Assembly (NCBI GenBank): GCA_905250125.1
Contig: CAJNOL010000518.1
Location: 1 to 64,000 of the forward strand
Source: Rotaria sordida
Taxonomy: Eukaryota; Rotifera; Eurotatoria; Philodinida; Philodinidae
DNA: 64,000 bases
Direction of reading: 5' to 3'
A program made the position numbers and the translations under genes. Position 1 is the stretch's first letter. Each line of letters starts with the position of its first letter. The notes below the pieces were generated by a model. The model saw only the letters and a program-made list of their open reading frames with translations. It was not told where the DNA came from and made no database searches. This document shows, piece after piece, positions 23,897 to 36,977 of this stretch.

Positions 23897-26800
23897 ATGG
23901 CAAATCAATCTGATTCATTAGCAATAACTGAAGCTAATCCACAGCTAACAATTCAACGTAAAAAACCACAAGAACAAAGAAAAGTATTTTCAATTTCAAG
24001 TTTTTGTTTTATATAATGAATGAAAAATCTAATTTTAGACGTTGAAATTTGAGCTTGATGGTCAAGTTAGAGCATGCTGTTTGTCAAAACCATTTACATA
24101 TTGTGATTTACTTAAATGTATTGAAAATTTATTTGGTAATCATACATTATCATCGATTGGTCCTATTCAATGTTTATTGTCACGTAATGATGCATTACGT
24201 TTACCAATTACAAATGATAAAGATTTAAAGAAAGTACTTACTACAATTGAAAAAAATGGATCAAATAAACTGAATTTTCTTTTAACAAGAAAAAAACCTC
24301 ATACGATATCTCGAGTTATATCAATTAATAATTATGATGATTCAGGTTCAATGTCTGATGATGGACAAACTATTGAACTTGATGATATTGGTCTTGATTC
24401 ACCACCACCTGGTACTATTACACCACAAAAAAGTCCTACAATAACAACAACAAATACAATTAGTCAAACAAAAATATCAAAAGATGGAGGACTTTTTATA
24501 CCGGAACCAGTTAGTTTTATTTTACAAAAAAAAAATTCGTTTTTCTCAATAATATTTGTAATAGAATGATGATACATATTCAAGTGGTAGTTCATCTGTT
24601 GCCAGTCGAGATTCGAGTAGAAGTAAATATAATTCAAGACGACATTTACCAAGTAAAATTTTTTTATTTTTATTTCAATTAATCTATTCTTTCTTCATAG
24701 CTACGTCGTTTGTTAGACTTAGAGCATCATCAGATGCAAGTAGTGGTAGTGGCATAAATTCAAGTAGCAGTTCATCTCAAACAAATTTAAATGAATTCTT
24801 ATGTACACCATGTTCTTGTTCTAGTCGTCAGCATAAATGTAATAGAATTATATCAAAAGAATTTTGTTAATTGTATTGTATTTGCTTTGTTTTCGTTTAG
24901 CACCACAAACACCCACTAATTGGAAATTAGGTCGACAATTAGGACAAGGTAAATATAAAGAAAAATGAGTTAGTACAAATCACCAGATGGGTCAAAAAAC
25001 TTTTTATTTTCTGATAGTCTCAAAGTATCGGGTTTGCACACTAAATTTAAATGCGTCGTGTTTATGTGTCGTGTACTTCAGCATAAAAATGTATCGTATA
25101 GGAATTTGTCGCGTTCTTTCTGCTGACTATTCGTTTACCGTTTCGTTATGCACACACTACGATATATAAACGACGCAGTTAAACGTACAAAGGATAAATT
25201 TTCAAAATATTCATTTTTTCTAGATTATTTCTCGATAATTTTTTTTGTCGAGAAACTGCTAATGTCGATCCATGATCGAGAGAGGACTACCCTGAAGCGA
25301 TTTGATGCAAATCGCACCAACTTGAGATCGGGCAGATCCCAGAATCTGACCTGCTTGAGTTTTCAGAATAGAAACACTTAAGTGGAATTAAATTGAAAAA
25401 AATCGAAATATACTTTTGCAAAAGAACCAATAGAAAATGTGTTGCAGTGAGCTCCTCGTATCGCACTTTAATGTGCCGTACGATGTGTCGCAATTCACGA
25501 CACATGCGACACATTTTTACTTTACGTGTGTTTTCCTGAAATTTGGAATTATTGTGTTATAGATTATGTGTTTGCCGCCCTTGGAATTAGATTTTCACTC
25601 TTCTGAAGTTCGAATTATTTCACATGTTAGAATTCGCGCCCACGAGAAGCGACGAATATAGTTAAGATGCATTTTCTTCTCTCTCTATTTATTCTTTGAG
25701 AAAATAAACTTTTATATACTCACATGAAAAAACAAGGACAAAGTCGAAAAGAACACAAAGGTTAATCAAGGACAAAGAAAAGCAAGAGAAACGAAATAAC
25801 AGAAACGAAAATATCAAAGAAAAGAAAATAGATAGGATCGAGATGCATGTAATATCGGCGCCAGAAGTCAGTGCACTCGAATGCTTTTTGAATAACTGTC
25901 GGTAGGAATAAGTTAGGGACCTGCGGTTTTCAGCAATCGAAAGAGGAGATATGGGGGCATCTTTTTCTCCGATATTGTAAAAGACAAAATCTTTTTAAAA
26001 CCAATCATTTCCGAGAAACATTCGAAAAAAATGCATGAGCCTGGTCTGCTGTTCTGATGAAATTTTGATATTGACATATGATTTGGATAGAGGGACTTCA
26101 GATCTGTTGTTCAAGACACAATGCGAATTGTTATCATTTCACATTCTAACGCTGAACCAATGAAATCATGCACTGGCTTACTTAAATAATACGAAATTGT
26201 GCTCATTTTCAGCTAAATTTTTTTACTTTTTTTCAAAATTTCATCAGAACGACAGACCAGTTTCATGAATTTTTTTCAAATGTTTTCCGGATATGATTGG
26301 TTTTAAAGAGGTTTTATTTTACACATTTTTGGGGAAAAAAGACGGCCCCATGTCTCCTCTTTTGATTGCTGAAACTCGCAGGTCTCTAATTTGTTCCTAT
26401 CGAAAGTTATTCAAAAAACATCCGAGTACATTGACTTCTGGCGTCGATAGTAGTAAGAATACACCGAAACACCATCGGAAAAGAAAATTCGGATAAAATA
26501 CTGCTCCAAAGTTCTCAATATGTCTGCGTACTCCTGTAATTGTTTTCATAATTATCTTTTGTACTTAGGGGATCGACCAAAAGCTCTAAGCCGGATGGTT
26601 AAAAGACCTTGTCGGATAAGGTAACTTATTCAGAAATGAAAAACCAAATAGGCCATGTTGTAGAACTTTTTGAGGCACGTCGAATGGTATATAGCAAATC
26701 CTGTTTTCATAAGACTTTGAAGGAACTAGAGTCAATTTACTGATAAGCGACTACACATCCACACTCCAGCATGATAGGTTACTGAATAGTGTAGTCCTTA

Positions 26801-29800
26801 GTATTAGTCGAAAATATTTGTAGAATTTTTTTTTTCACATATGATTTTGTAGAGTTTTTGACGGACTACAACCTTATATACGTAGCATTTTCGGCCATCT
26901 TGTGTGTATGTAGTCGTCTATGAGTGAATTGACTCTAGTTCCTTCAAAGTCTTATGAAAATAGGATTTACGATATATCATTCGACGGGTCTCAAAAAGCT
27001 CTACAACATGGTATATTTGGTTTTTCATTTCTGAATAGATTACCTTTTCCAACAAGGTCTTTTAAACACTGGGCGGAGAACTTTTGGTCAACCCTAAGTA
27101 TAATAACAGAAAATACTTCATTTTTCCGTACATTTCTTAATAGTTCTCAGTACTTCTGTATATTTCGGAAGTACAGAGGCGTACTTTTTCCTCTTTGACA
27201 AATCATTGATTATGACTTGAATTCATCGATGATAGTATTACGAGCCATACGATCACATTTACTATGATTTGATACTATCGAAATGGTTTTGTTATTTGTG
27301 GTTTAACTAAAGGCATAGGCAGTGGAATCAGAAAGCTAGAAACACGTTAAACCCTATCCTTGATTCAGGTATTGTAGGCTATGATAGGCTCAAACATTTG
27401 TTTTTTCGTTCCATTAAATTGACAGATTTATGCAGTTCAAAGGCAATTAGTAACATTTTTCGTAATGCAGCAGACTTAGAAAATGTTCCTAGTGGAAACA
27501 TGGAATTTTGTATGACTAAATGTTGGGCGTAACCCTAGGCGAACATCTTGTAAGCAAGATCTTGGCCAAGATACAGAAAAATTAACAAATATTGGCAAAT
27601 TTAGATACAAGACAATTGCATTATCTTGTATCAAGATCTGTAATTAAATCTTAGGTACAGATTTATAAGATCTTGGCTAAAATATACATGGTCCAAAACC
27701 GATCCTGATAATTCGTCTATGAGTGTTTCTAAAGGCTTCTAAAATAGCCTCTCCGATGTAAGATTTGACGCTGACTATAATTTTGAAGTCCAATTTCTCC
27801 TACAAATGTAAGAAACCAAGTTAGAGATTAATGTTTTATTCAAAAAGCGTTCGAAACCTCTGCCCTTAGAAACACCGCTGAATAAAGATCGTGTTTTATT
27901 GAACAGTTCAGCACAATATAGTTCCGAGCAGTGGCAAAATAATCCTTAGTAAGTATTACTAAGCCAAGATGTTGGACTAGATTTTAAGGTCTTGGATAAG
28001 AAATATTACGTTCTTATATCTTAATTACATCATATAAATCTGTACCCAAGATCTCATTATAGATCTTGCTGCAAGGTAACCATGTTATCTTGTACTTAAA
28101 TTTACCAAGATCTAGCTTACAAGATGTTTCACTAGGGAACGTTGTCAATAACTTGAAGTAATATTTGTTTGTTACAAATGAAGAGAAACTGTACGAGAAA
28201 CTCAAGTTAAATGAACTATAACCCATGTTGTTCAAACCGCTCGAAAACCGACAGTTAACCATGGTTATCCTGCATAGTTTTTTTTATATCACACCGCATG
28301 AATATTTTTGACTCTTACAAAATTGTTAGATTTTAGTCGAAATTGTGCCCTATCTAAATGAGAGCGCGCTGAAGTTTTTGCATCAGCTACAACAGTTAAA
28401 TTCGCTTAGTTTTCGACTTTGATGTTTTATTAAAGGTGGTACCACAAAAATAGCTAATAGTTAGATAACTCACTCAATAGAAAAATTAGTGGCGCCATCT
28501 AACATAAATTATTGTGACACGTTAACCACTTGAATACTGCTGTCTTCAGGTTGAAGACAAGCAAAACGCAAGACTTTTTTTTCGTTCTGTTGTATTGATA
28601 AATAGCTGCGAAACGAAATGTTCATCAAGACGATTGTATCAATCCACGTTTCATATACGATAAAAAATATTCATGTATACAACTGATTCACGAAGATAGA
28701 ACGGAAGAATCGGCTGGATCCAAGAGGTTAATATAGACTTTTTTAAACCTGCAATCGATTCTTTCAAGATTCAAAATAATAATTTAGCAGTGAAATTTTT
28801 AAAAAATTGATAAAAAATGAGAAAACCGTTCGAAACGTCGATTTTTTTAAAGAACCGCGATCAACCATCGGTTTTGGTGAAAAATTGACGACATGGGAAG
28901 TTGCCGAAAAAGCTTGCATGTTTAAGAAACATTTTCATCTACATGAACAAACCTACAATGTAAAGCATAAACAGATTCCTCCTCTCTCTCTTCCTATTCT
29001 TAACATGTTCTAAAGATTGTTAAGTCTATCCTAGATTCCAAAACCTTCTACCACCTATGACTAAAGGTAAAATTATCGGCATGTAATCGTTTACCGAAAA
29101 CAATTCATTTTAGGTGCTTTTGGTAAAGTTTTTGTTTGCTATGATGTTGATACTGGTAGTGAATTAGCAATTAAACAAATATCTATCCGTGGACTTAATT
29201 CTGAAACGACACAAGTATGCAAATTCTATTTTAAAATGAAACAAAAAAAACAACTTTCTCTTTTATATTCATATGTAAAGAAAGTTAAAATTCTTGAATG
29301 TGAAATCAATATATATAAACAACTTGATCATGAACGTATTGTTCGATATCATGGTGCACTACAAACAGATGATTGTTTACAAATATTTATGGAATTTATG
29401 GTAGGTGGATCTGTACGTGAACAAATATTAAATTACGGTGCATTAACAGACCAGTTAACAAAAAAATATACAAGACAAATACTTGAAGGTCTTGTATATT
29501 TACATGAAAATTATTTTGTTCATCGTGATATTAAATGTAATTAAATTTTTTTAGAATAATAAAAGAATAATGTCTTTTTTTGGTTTTGTGTTTTATTTAA
29601 GGTGCGAACATCTTGAGAGATATCTCAGGTAATATAAAATTAGGTGATTTCGGTACATCGAGACGACTTATTGCTATTACCAATCAAAATCAACCAAATT
29701 CTGGAACTATTGGTAACGTATAGATTCTTGTCACATATTCATGAAATTAAATACGTAGGATACGTATGTAGACCTGTTGTGATTCGAGTCTAGTTTACTA

Positions 29801-30718
29801 TGATCGATAGAACTAGAGTGACAATATGATTTTTTTGTTATTTCGAAAATAATCACTTGTTTGATTTTCTGAAGATTTTACAAAATATGTCTTAAGGAAA
29901 AAAATACCTATATTATTCAAACCACACAAAAATTGTTGGTAGACTGTTTGGTATGATCTGATCAATTACCGGCAGTAGTTTGGTACTTTATCGATCGGTT
30001 ATTTTTTGATCGCCATTCTATCACAGTATACCGGTCGCAGTGTAAACAGCCATACCATATGTATAGATATTTGATATTGACAGAGAGAAATGCAAAAACA
30101 TTTTTTGACTATCATAATATAAATTTCTTGTTGAATGAAGTCATTGAAAATTTGACTGGATTCATCAAGATCTGTATTCTTTTCTAACGGGATGTGCGTT
30201 TTTTTTATAGGTACAGCTCATTGGACAGCACCAGAAATAATTCGAGGAAATATTTTTGGACGTAAAGCAGATATTTGGTAAGAAATTCAAATAGATTAAA
30301 AAAAAAAGAAATAATAAACATATATTATTCTTATTTTTATTTATTTAAGGAGTCTCGGTTGTACTATAGTTGAAAGTAAGTAAAAATCTAATTCATTTCG
30401 ATATTTACATATTATTAATTTTTTAGTGTTAACCACTGGTCCTCCATGGCAAAATCTACAACCAATTGCAGCTATATTCCATATAGCTACGTCTGAAAAA
30501 CCTGAGTAAATAAAAGAAAAAAAAACTATTCAATAATTTATGTGAATTTTAGATATAAATTACCAGAAAATGTATCCTCTTTAGCAAGAGAATTTATTGA
30601 TCTATGTCTAACAAAAGATTATCATCAACGACCAACAGCATTAGATCTTATATGTCATCCATTCTTAGATAATATTCGTTTTCATCATCATTATCATCGT
30701 TCAGATGCTCTTCAATAG
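23897..30718 (+). CDS. Map3k3: MEKK2/3-type MAP kinase kinase kinase
   Basis: Twelve exons: 23897-23983, 24039-24509, 24565-24652, 24701-24838, 24901-24948, 29114-29214, 29281-29536, 29602-29712, 30211-30277, 30350-30375, 30427-30505, 30553-30718. All phases match, giving 545 residues (vertebrate MEKK2/3 about 620). An N-terminal PB1 domain (about 30-118, starting [16 protein letters not shown]) should pair with the PB1 of MEK5. A Ser-rich linker follows, containing GLFIPEP as in MEKK3. The kinase domain runs from about 268 to the end: glycine loop LGQGAFGKVF (275-284), Lys298 in AIKQI, HRDIKCAN (392-399), DFG (412-414), APE (440-442). In animals the family activates MEK5-ERK5, JNK and p38. 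The human symbol is used for family; MEKK2 versus MEKK3 cannot be told. Intron 5 is 4.2 kb and full of foldback DNA. Confidence 0.92.
25855..26447. mobile_element. 593-bp foldback element in MEKK intron 5
   Basis: Ends TCGGCGCCAGAAGTCAGTG (left) and TTGACTTCTGGCGTCGA (right). Arms of about 200 bases pair throughout, for example GACCTGCGGTTTTCAGCAAT with GATTGCTGAAACTCGCAGGTC. It is the intact relative of the element at 21829-22250. Confidence 0.85.
26508..27180. mobile_element. Foldback element in MEKK intron 5
   Basis: Long inverted arms of about 240 bases: GATCGACCAAAAGCTC (26571) pairs with GAACTTTTGGTCAACC (near 27080), and CTTTGAAGGAACTAGAGTCA (near 26723) with TGACTCTAGTTCCTTCAAAG (26931). 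Complementarity tails off outward to about 26508 and 27180, so the ends are approximate. The ORF at 26920-27198 is simply one arm. Confidence 0.8.
27533..28137. mobile_element. 605-bp foldback element, CCCTAG ends, in MEKK intron 5
   Basis: The left end CCCTAGGCGAACATCTTGTA is matched by the right end TACAAGATGTTTCACTAGGG. Arms rich in AAGATCTTGG / CCAAGATCT words continue for about 150 bases. A partial related end (TTCCTAGTGGAAACAT) sits just upstream near 27486, suggesting an older neighbouring copy. Confidence 0.78.
28138..29113. other. Remainder of MEKK intron 5
   Basis: No gene seen. The ORF at 28807-29013 has no splice or similarity support. The intron ends in CATTTTAG before exon 6. 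Confidence 0.4.
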
Positions 30719-31391
30719 ATTTAACAAAAAAAGAAAATTTGCTGATTTTATCTTTCAAGCAATCTCATTCAATGTTTTTAATGCTGATATTCCTTGTGTT
30801 TATTGTATTTCTCATTTACCACTAGTTGTCACTATGTAAAAACTATTCACATAGTTCGACATGGAAAAAAAGTTTGTTAGCGTAGCTCCTTTGGAGCTGA
30901 AATGTGGAATTCATATATATTCTTAAACCTTAATATTCTAATGCATCATATATAAACTGAAAAATTTCGTGTGTACTGTTGTTGTTATCATTGATAATCA
31001 ATGACAAGAGCGAGACTTTGTTATTTATGTCTACATTTAAAACAGAAAATTGTTTTTGTTTGAGAGCGTCCTATTTTTCTTTTGCATGGTTGCTATTTGC
31101 TTATTATCTTTCATTTTTTTGTAAAATCGTTTTCCGTAATTCAACATTCTTATTATTATAATCATTGAATTAATTGGCGAATAAATCTGTTTGACATATC
31201 CATTACAGTTACAGAAGATCTTACGTACTATTATATATATATATATTAATCAGCTCGCAAACAATGATGTTGATTATCTTTCAAAATTATAACTTGATCA
31301 ATTTTTCAGAAAAACTAGAAACTCTGACACCTATTATTCTTAATTGCTAAAGTCTCTAATGGATGGATGTCTGTAATGGGAGCCTACGTTA
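30719..31391. other. MEKK 3' region
   Basis: Presumed 3' UTR and downstream DNA; an AATAAA at 31180-31185. No other gene seen. Confidence 0.5.
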
Positions 31392-32044
31392 CGCTCCACT
31401 CTAGTTCAATCAAATAAGCTGATTTTTTGGGTAGAGATAGAATTTTATTCAAAATTTCTTTTATACGAATAATGTAAACAAACACTTCTATTAGGTATTA
31501 TTGTTGATTTCACTAAAGAAATTTTATCTGTTATTATGTAAGAGAAATACATATGAAGGCTTCTATAGATAATTTCTAGTTGTTAGTTAAGAAAGCAACA
31601 AGAAGAAATTAAAACAAGTTCTATGAGTGATATAGCATTAATGTAAATAGACCAAATTTTAAGAACTAGCATTTTTAAATGGCACAAGTCGTGTCTGAAA
31701 AGTAAAACGTATAATTAAAGTCCTTTGGATATTGAATCATCAACTTCTTCGACAAAGGCAGTGTTTCAGGCTTGAAAATTTGGTCTATTTGGGTCAATAT
31801 TATATCATTTATAGAACTTGTTTTGATTTATTCTTGTTGCTTTCTTAAGTAACAACTAAAAATTATCTACGAAAGCCTTCATATGTATTTTTCTTACATG
31901 ATAACAGATGAAATTTCTTTAGTGAGTTACCAATAATACCTAATAGAAGTGTTTGTTTACATTATTCGTATAAAAAAAAATTTTTGAATAAAATTCTATC
32001 ACTACCCAAAAAAATCAGCCCATTTGATTGAACTGGAATGGAGA
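31392..32044. mobile_element. 650-bp foldback element
   Basis: The left arm (31392-31680) and right arm (31770-32044) are inverse complements. AGTTCAATCAAATAAGCTGA pairs with TCAGCCCATTTGATTGAACT, and TAATGTAAACAAACACTTCT with AGAAGTGTTTGTTTACATTA. No coding content. Confidence 0.85.
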
Positions 32045-33233
32045 TATTTGATTGTTTATCGTAGTGCTATTTATGAGACATCTTGCATATTTTGTTTTTT
32101 TTTCTAATTTTATACTCTGCTGACCAGAGTTACCTGTCAAAAAATATATCTCTAAACGAGTTGAAGTTAAGAATTATCGTGATGTTACAAAGTTATATGA
32201 GAAGGGTTTTCAAAGAAGATCTAGTATTCAATTTACTGTTTGTCTTCCTTTTTATTGTAGTAAAATTAATGTAGTAAAACAACTTTGTTCGCGTACCGAA
32301 TATAAAGTTCTAAAAATGAACAAGTTACAGTGCTTTTTAATTTCTATAGATACCAGATAAAGTAACAAAAAACAATTCAATGATAAATTTCTTTGGAAAA
32401 AAAAGAGTTGTTCAAAACTATGAATATGTCTATGATTTAATCTTACTGTGTTGCTATTTGTAAATCTTGAAGATTGAATTTTTGAAAATATTCAAAAACC
32501 GACCAAAAATTTAAAATTTCTGGAAACGTAGCCATAAAATTGGCTATAAGTTTGAAATATTGTTCATCCCAATAGCGTGCTTTGAATAGTAACAATACTG
32601 TGCTACTAAGAACCGCAAAGTAATTTCTAATAACTCATAGCCTATTTATTAAAGAAGCTGTAGAAATGAAAAAAATTCTAAAAGTAAAATATTAAAATAT
32701 CTTTTTTTTATCCGAAAAAATATTAACTAGAAAAGATGTATAAAGAGAAATAAAAAACAGCAGACAATGTAGACACTCAGCAGTCATAATTATTACTATT
32801 AGTTTGTTTCAAATGAATTCGTTTTTATAAATGCAAATTTCGTCACTTAGAATTACGTTCTTTCAAACAATAAAATAATGTCTGTCATCTATACACTTTG
32901 TTAGAAACTATCCTTGACTATGTCTTATAGAATCTATGGAACTACCATAGACTTCTCTCATAGTCCATGGAAAAGACTTGCCAAATCAATCATTTTTATG
33001 ACCGAATCTATGGATTTCCGATGGCAATCCGAGTCGCAATGAATTCTAATATTTTTGTCTTATATTTCAACACCTCTTTCAGATTGAATTTTACAAAATT
33101 TAACTTCTACTAGCTCTTTACATCATCAATTTTTATCCAATCTATGACACCATATTTTGTTTTGCTTTACAAAACGTCTGAATTTCATTGTCTTTTGATC
33201 GTTTTTTAAAAATTATATATATTGTTTATTTAT
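32045..33233. other. Intergenic, no gene seen
   Basis: AT-rich DNA between the foldback element and the end of TAF5. The ORF at 32083-32274 is not supported. Confidence 0.45.
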
Positions 33234-36200
33234 TTATTCATTAATTAAACCAATTGCATAAAGAATATTTTCTTTTGAAAATTTTATATGAAATATTGAA
33301 GTATTTTTAGTTTTAAATAAATTTAAAAGTATTTTATTTGATGATGAATTTATATTAATTGTATCAATTAATTTTTCATCATAAATTTTTGTTATCATAA
33401 AACAATTCCATAATGAAATACTTGAATCAATACTTGATATTAATAATAAACTACCTGTTAATGGACTAAATTCAATTGAAGATATTGCTTGTTTATGTAA
33501 ACATAAATGTGATATTTGTATATTATTTTGAATATCCCATAAAATAATTTCACCATTCCAACAACCTGATGCAAGAAAATGTCCATTAGGAGAAAATCGA
33601 ATTGAACTTATTTGATAACGATGACCATTAAAAATTCTTACAAGTGAATTTTCATTATAAATATTCCATAAATGTATGGTATGATCATTATGTGTTGAAG
33701 CAAGATAATTTGAATTTGGATGAAATTCAACAAGATTAATTGGACCACTATGTCCATATTCAGGATAGATTCGAAATGGACTTATTTTATCAAGTGTCCA
33801 AAGACAAATAAGACCATCGATACTACATGAAGCAAATATATAACCAGTTGAAGCAAATGTTACTATTATAGAAAAAGATAAACGAAAAAAAAAAATTTTT
33901 TTTTTTCTTCAATAAAATTTACCATTGAGTATAGGTTGAAAATGCATTTTATATACAACAAGACATGACCAAGTATATAAATGCCATAAACGTATTGTAC
34001 AATCTTGTGAGCCAGATAATAAATATAGTTGTTTATTTGGTTCAAATGCTAATGAAAATATACTGGCTGTATGTCCGATAAGTAAACGTTCGTTTGATAT
34101 GTTTAAACATGATGTTGTATCAAGAATATCATTTTTATTTGAATGAGGAAATAGATGATGAAGTTCTTTTGCGGATTTCATAGAATAAAGTTTATTAGTA
34201 GGATTTAATGAACAGATTAATATTTCTGATGTTTGAAAACCAATAGCTAAGAGACGACAATCATTGGATAAAGTTACACAATTAATTATTTGTTTTGAAT
34301 TTTTTAATGAATATAAACATATTGAAGGTAATTTATGAGGACCAAGACGAGGTATATTATTTACATCAATATTGTTAGGAAGACGATTATAATTCATTTG
34401 TGGATATAATAATGACATTTCTCGTTTAGGACATTGAACTAAAAATATCATTAAATTTTGAATATAAAAATGACGAGTTAGTAAAAGTGAGAAAAAAAAA
34501 CAATCGTCAATATTGTAAAAGAATAATGGAAAAAAATCAAATTAGATTATTGAAAATATCATAGATTGATACATCAGATATGAATTACAATCTGTTGATT
34601 TTCTTTTCATACTACCAAAGATTATTAATCTATCAAAAAGAAGAAGAAAAATCAATCAGCTCCAACATAAGAAGAAGCACACATGTCAAGACTTATTCAG
34701 ATCTTGATAAAATCTCAAAAGTGATATGATTAACCTGTTTATATAGCTATAAAAAATCCGAAAAAAGGTTTCGATCTTTAGCTTATTGCTACGGAGATAT
34801 AGCAACAATACAGTACTTTTTAAGTCAATACTATAGTATCCATCAGGAACAACAAAAATAGTTCATTGTCAAAGTTTTAAATCTTTTCGTCATTTCTATA
34901 CTCAGGCATGATTATCATTAAAAAAGTCCCATTTCCATCGTTTCTATGTACCGACAGAATCAATATTCTCATGTCTGTATAGCAGAGGTGTTCATCACGG
35001 CCAAAAATCTACCGCGCTACCATGGGCATCTTTGCTGTATAATAGGAAATCAAAAGATCTGAAACTTTTTCAATAAATTATTCTCGTTGTTATTAGTGTT
35101 CCCAATGGGAACCATGGTATTGACTTAAAAAAATATCGTACTGTTACATTATCTTTCCAGCAATAAGCTAATAGTCCGGAACGCCTTTCCGAGTATTTAT
35201 AGCTTACTAGGATTTACATATGATGCACACAGTTCCAACTCAGAAAGCAATTAATCAACTTCATTTGAAATTCAACAGTTTTAGTATAAATTAATCAAAG
35301 TAATATTTCACATTGGCACTCTGACTCATGATCTAGCAATTTTCAGAATTATGACATAGCGTGAGTTAAACACGAAATCGACTTGACTCACTGTAGTTTC
35401 TCTATTTATCGAATGATAAATTTAATCAGATGAAAAAGAAAAACAATCCGTTTCATACTTGGAAGCGGATCGACCGGTTTTTTTATTGATTTTTAGGGTA
35501 CTAAAGCTGACCTAGCCAAGTATTAGAAATTAATTTTGATCTAAACTAAAGATTTTTCATCTTGAAATTTTCAAGTCATTTTTCTCGACTACTTTTAATC
35601 GATTCTCAGAAAACTTTTTGTTATACCTGATGATCGATTATATTCAACTGGTAATGATTGCAATGGAAAAAGTCCAGTATATAATCGAGTAAATTGTATT
35701 GTATTAGCAACTATTGTATGAACAAAGATTGGTGTCATAGGTTGTTCAATAGTTTGAAAACGAACAATATTTGATGGAATAAATAATTGTTGATTAATAT
35801 CAATTTTAATATATTGTTGAAAAATAGATAAAAATAATGAAATTTGTGATGATGTTAAATAATATTTTGAATCTAATTTAGTTAAATTTTTTATATAATC
35901 AATAAAATTTTCTAATTCATTACAACTTGTCATTGATAAACGTAAAAAAAATCGACTTGTACGAAATGCATTTGTTAATGGACATTGATAAAAATGTTTA
36001 GATGATTTTGAAATAAGTTTTAATTGATAAAAAAATTCTTCATGTAATAATTGAAATTTTGAATGAATAAATTGATTATAAAAATATTGACATTCATTTA
36101 TATAATTATGTTCAATTAAATCTAAATAAAAATGTACAAATAATGGAAATAAACATTGTATAAGTTCTATTTGATATGAAGAATTAAATATAAAATTTGA

Positions 36201-36413
36201 TAGACATGAATAAACAACAAAATAATCATTAACATTTATTGAATTATGAATATATTGATTATCATTTGTTAATGAAATTTTATTAACAACTGAATGATAT
36301 TCACGATGGAAGCATAATTCAGTCTGTTTCATATTGTTTTGTCGTAAAAAACGAACAAGTTCAGCAATATCAGGTAAATATTGATGACAAAGACTTTCCT
36401 TTGCATTATCCAT
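33234..36413 (-). CDS. Taf5: TFIID subunit TAF5
   Basis: Three exons (36413-35627, 34438-33923, 33862-33234) give 643 residues (Drosophila about 700, human 800). The N-terminus has a LisH-like helix pair (YLPDIAELVRFLRQNNMKQT), then the TAF5 NTD2 domain (about 60-195, with LFPLFVHFYLDLIEHNYIN). After LPSICLYSLKNSKQ the C-terminal half forms WD40 repeats: IGHTASIFSLAFEPN, SGSQDCTIRLWHLYTW, FHPNSNYLASTHNDHTIHLW, FSPNGHFLASGCWNGEIILW. The ending KTKNTSIFHIKFSKENILYA matches TAF5 better than TAF5L. TAF5 scaffolds the TFIID core needed for RNA polymerase II initiation. The repeats are more degenerate than usual. Intron 1 (1.2 kb) carries a hairpin repeat. ATG follows a CACTATAG acceptor by two bases. 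It is divergent from the VWA3-like gene. Confidence 0.88.
34772..35270. mobile_element. Hairpin-and-tail dispersed repeat, copy a (TAF5 intron 1)
   Basis: AGCTTATTGCTACGGAGATA with CAATACAGTACTTTTTAAG (from about 34782) is inverted at 35125-35175 (CTTAAAAAAATATCGTACTG, CAGCAATAAGCT). A non-inverted tail follows (about 35190-35270: GAGTATTTATAGCTTACTAG, then ATGATGCACACAGTTCC). The same design recurs near 36841, 38539 and 39600. Confidence 0.65.
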
Positions 36414-36646
36414 ATCTATAGTGGTTAATTATAAACTAATGCCCTCGCGCGCCAATTTTGCTTATAAATACAACCTATAGTTTAGATGAAAATTCTCAAA
36501 GGTTTTCTGACCTTATGCTTTTCTTCTCGAGTTTATTATCATTTTATTGAGTTTTTCACATATTGTGGGTACTACGCAAGAAAAATTACAGTAAAGAATT
36601 TTTCTCAATAACATTTTCTTTGATAATTATTAGATCCAGAAATTTT

Positions 36647-36746
36647 NNNNNNNNNNNNNNNNNNNNNNNNNNNNNNNNNNNNNNNNNNNNNNNNNNNNNN
36701 NNNNNNNNNNNNNNNNNNNNNNNNNNNNNNNNNNNNNNNNNNNNNN
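36647..36746. other. Assembly gap, 100 N
   Basis: Exactly 100 unknown bases, typical of a scaffold gap of unspecified size. It lies between the start of TAF5 and the first visible exon of the VWA3-like gene, so missing exons may be hidden here. Confidence 0.99.
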
Positions 36747-36840
36747 GAAAATTAATTTTCCTGAAGAAACTATGATATTCATTTAAATACTATCGTAAAT
36801 TTCCGATATCGACACAACGATAAGCTAAGTGCTCGAACTC

Positions 36841-36920
36841 TTTTCAGGTCTGCATAATATAGATAGTTTCGACTCAAAAGCGATTAAACAGTTGGGAGCC
36901 TTCCTTCGTGAGAGTGATCT
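36841..36920. mobile_element. Hairpin-and-tail repeat, copy b (tail only)
   Basis: CTCGAACTCTTTTCAG, ATAGATAGTTTCGACTC and GAGCCTTCCTTCGTGAG match the tails of the copies at 38742-38833 and 39816-39912, with a small internal deletion. The rest may lie in the N gap. Confidence 0.55.
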
Positions 36921-36977
36921 AATGAAAGACTAATAAATAATCAATTCAATTGATGTTTTCTTTTTTGTTTCTTTTAG

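Noticed and set aside
26920-27198. 92-codon ORF
   Set aside because: It is one arm of a foldback element.
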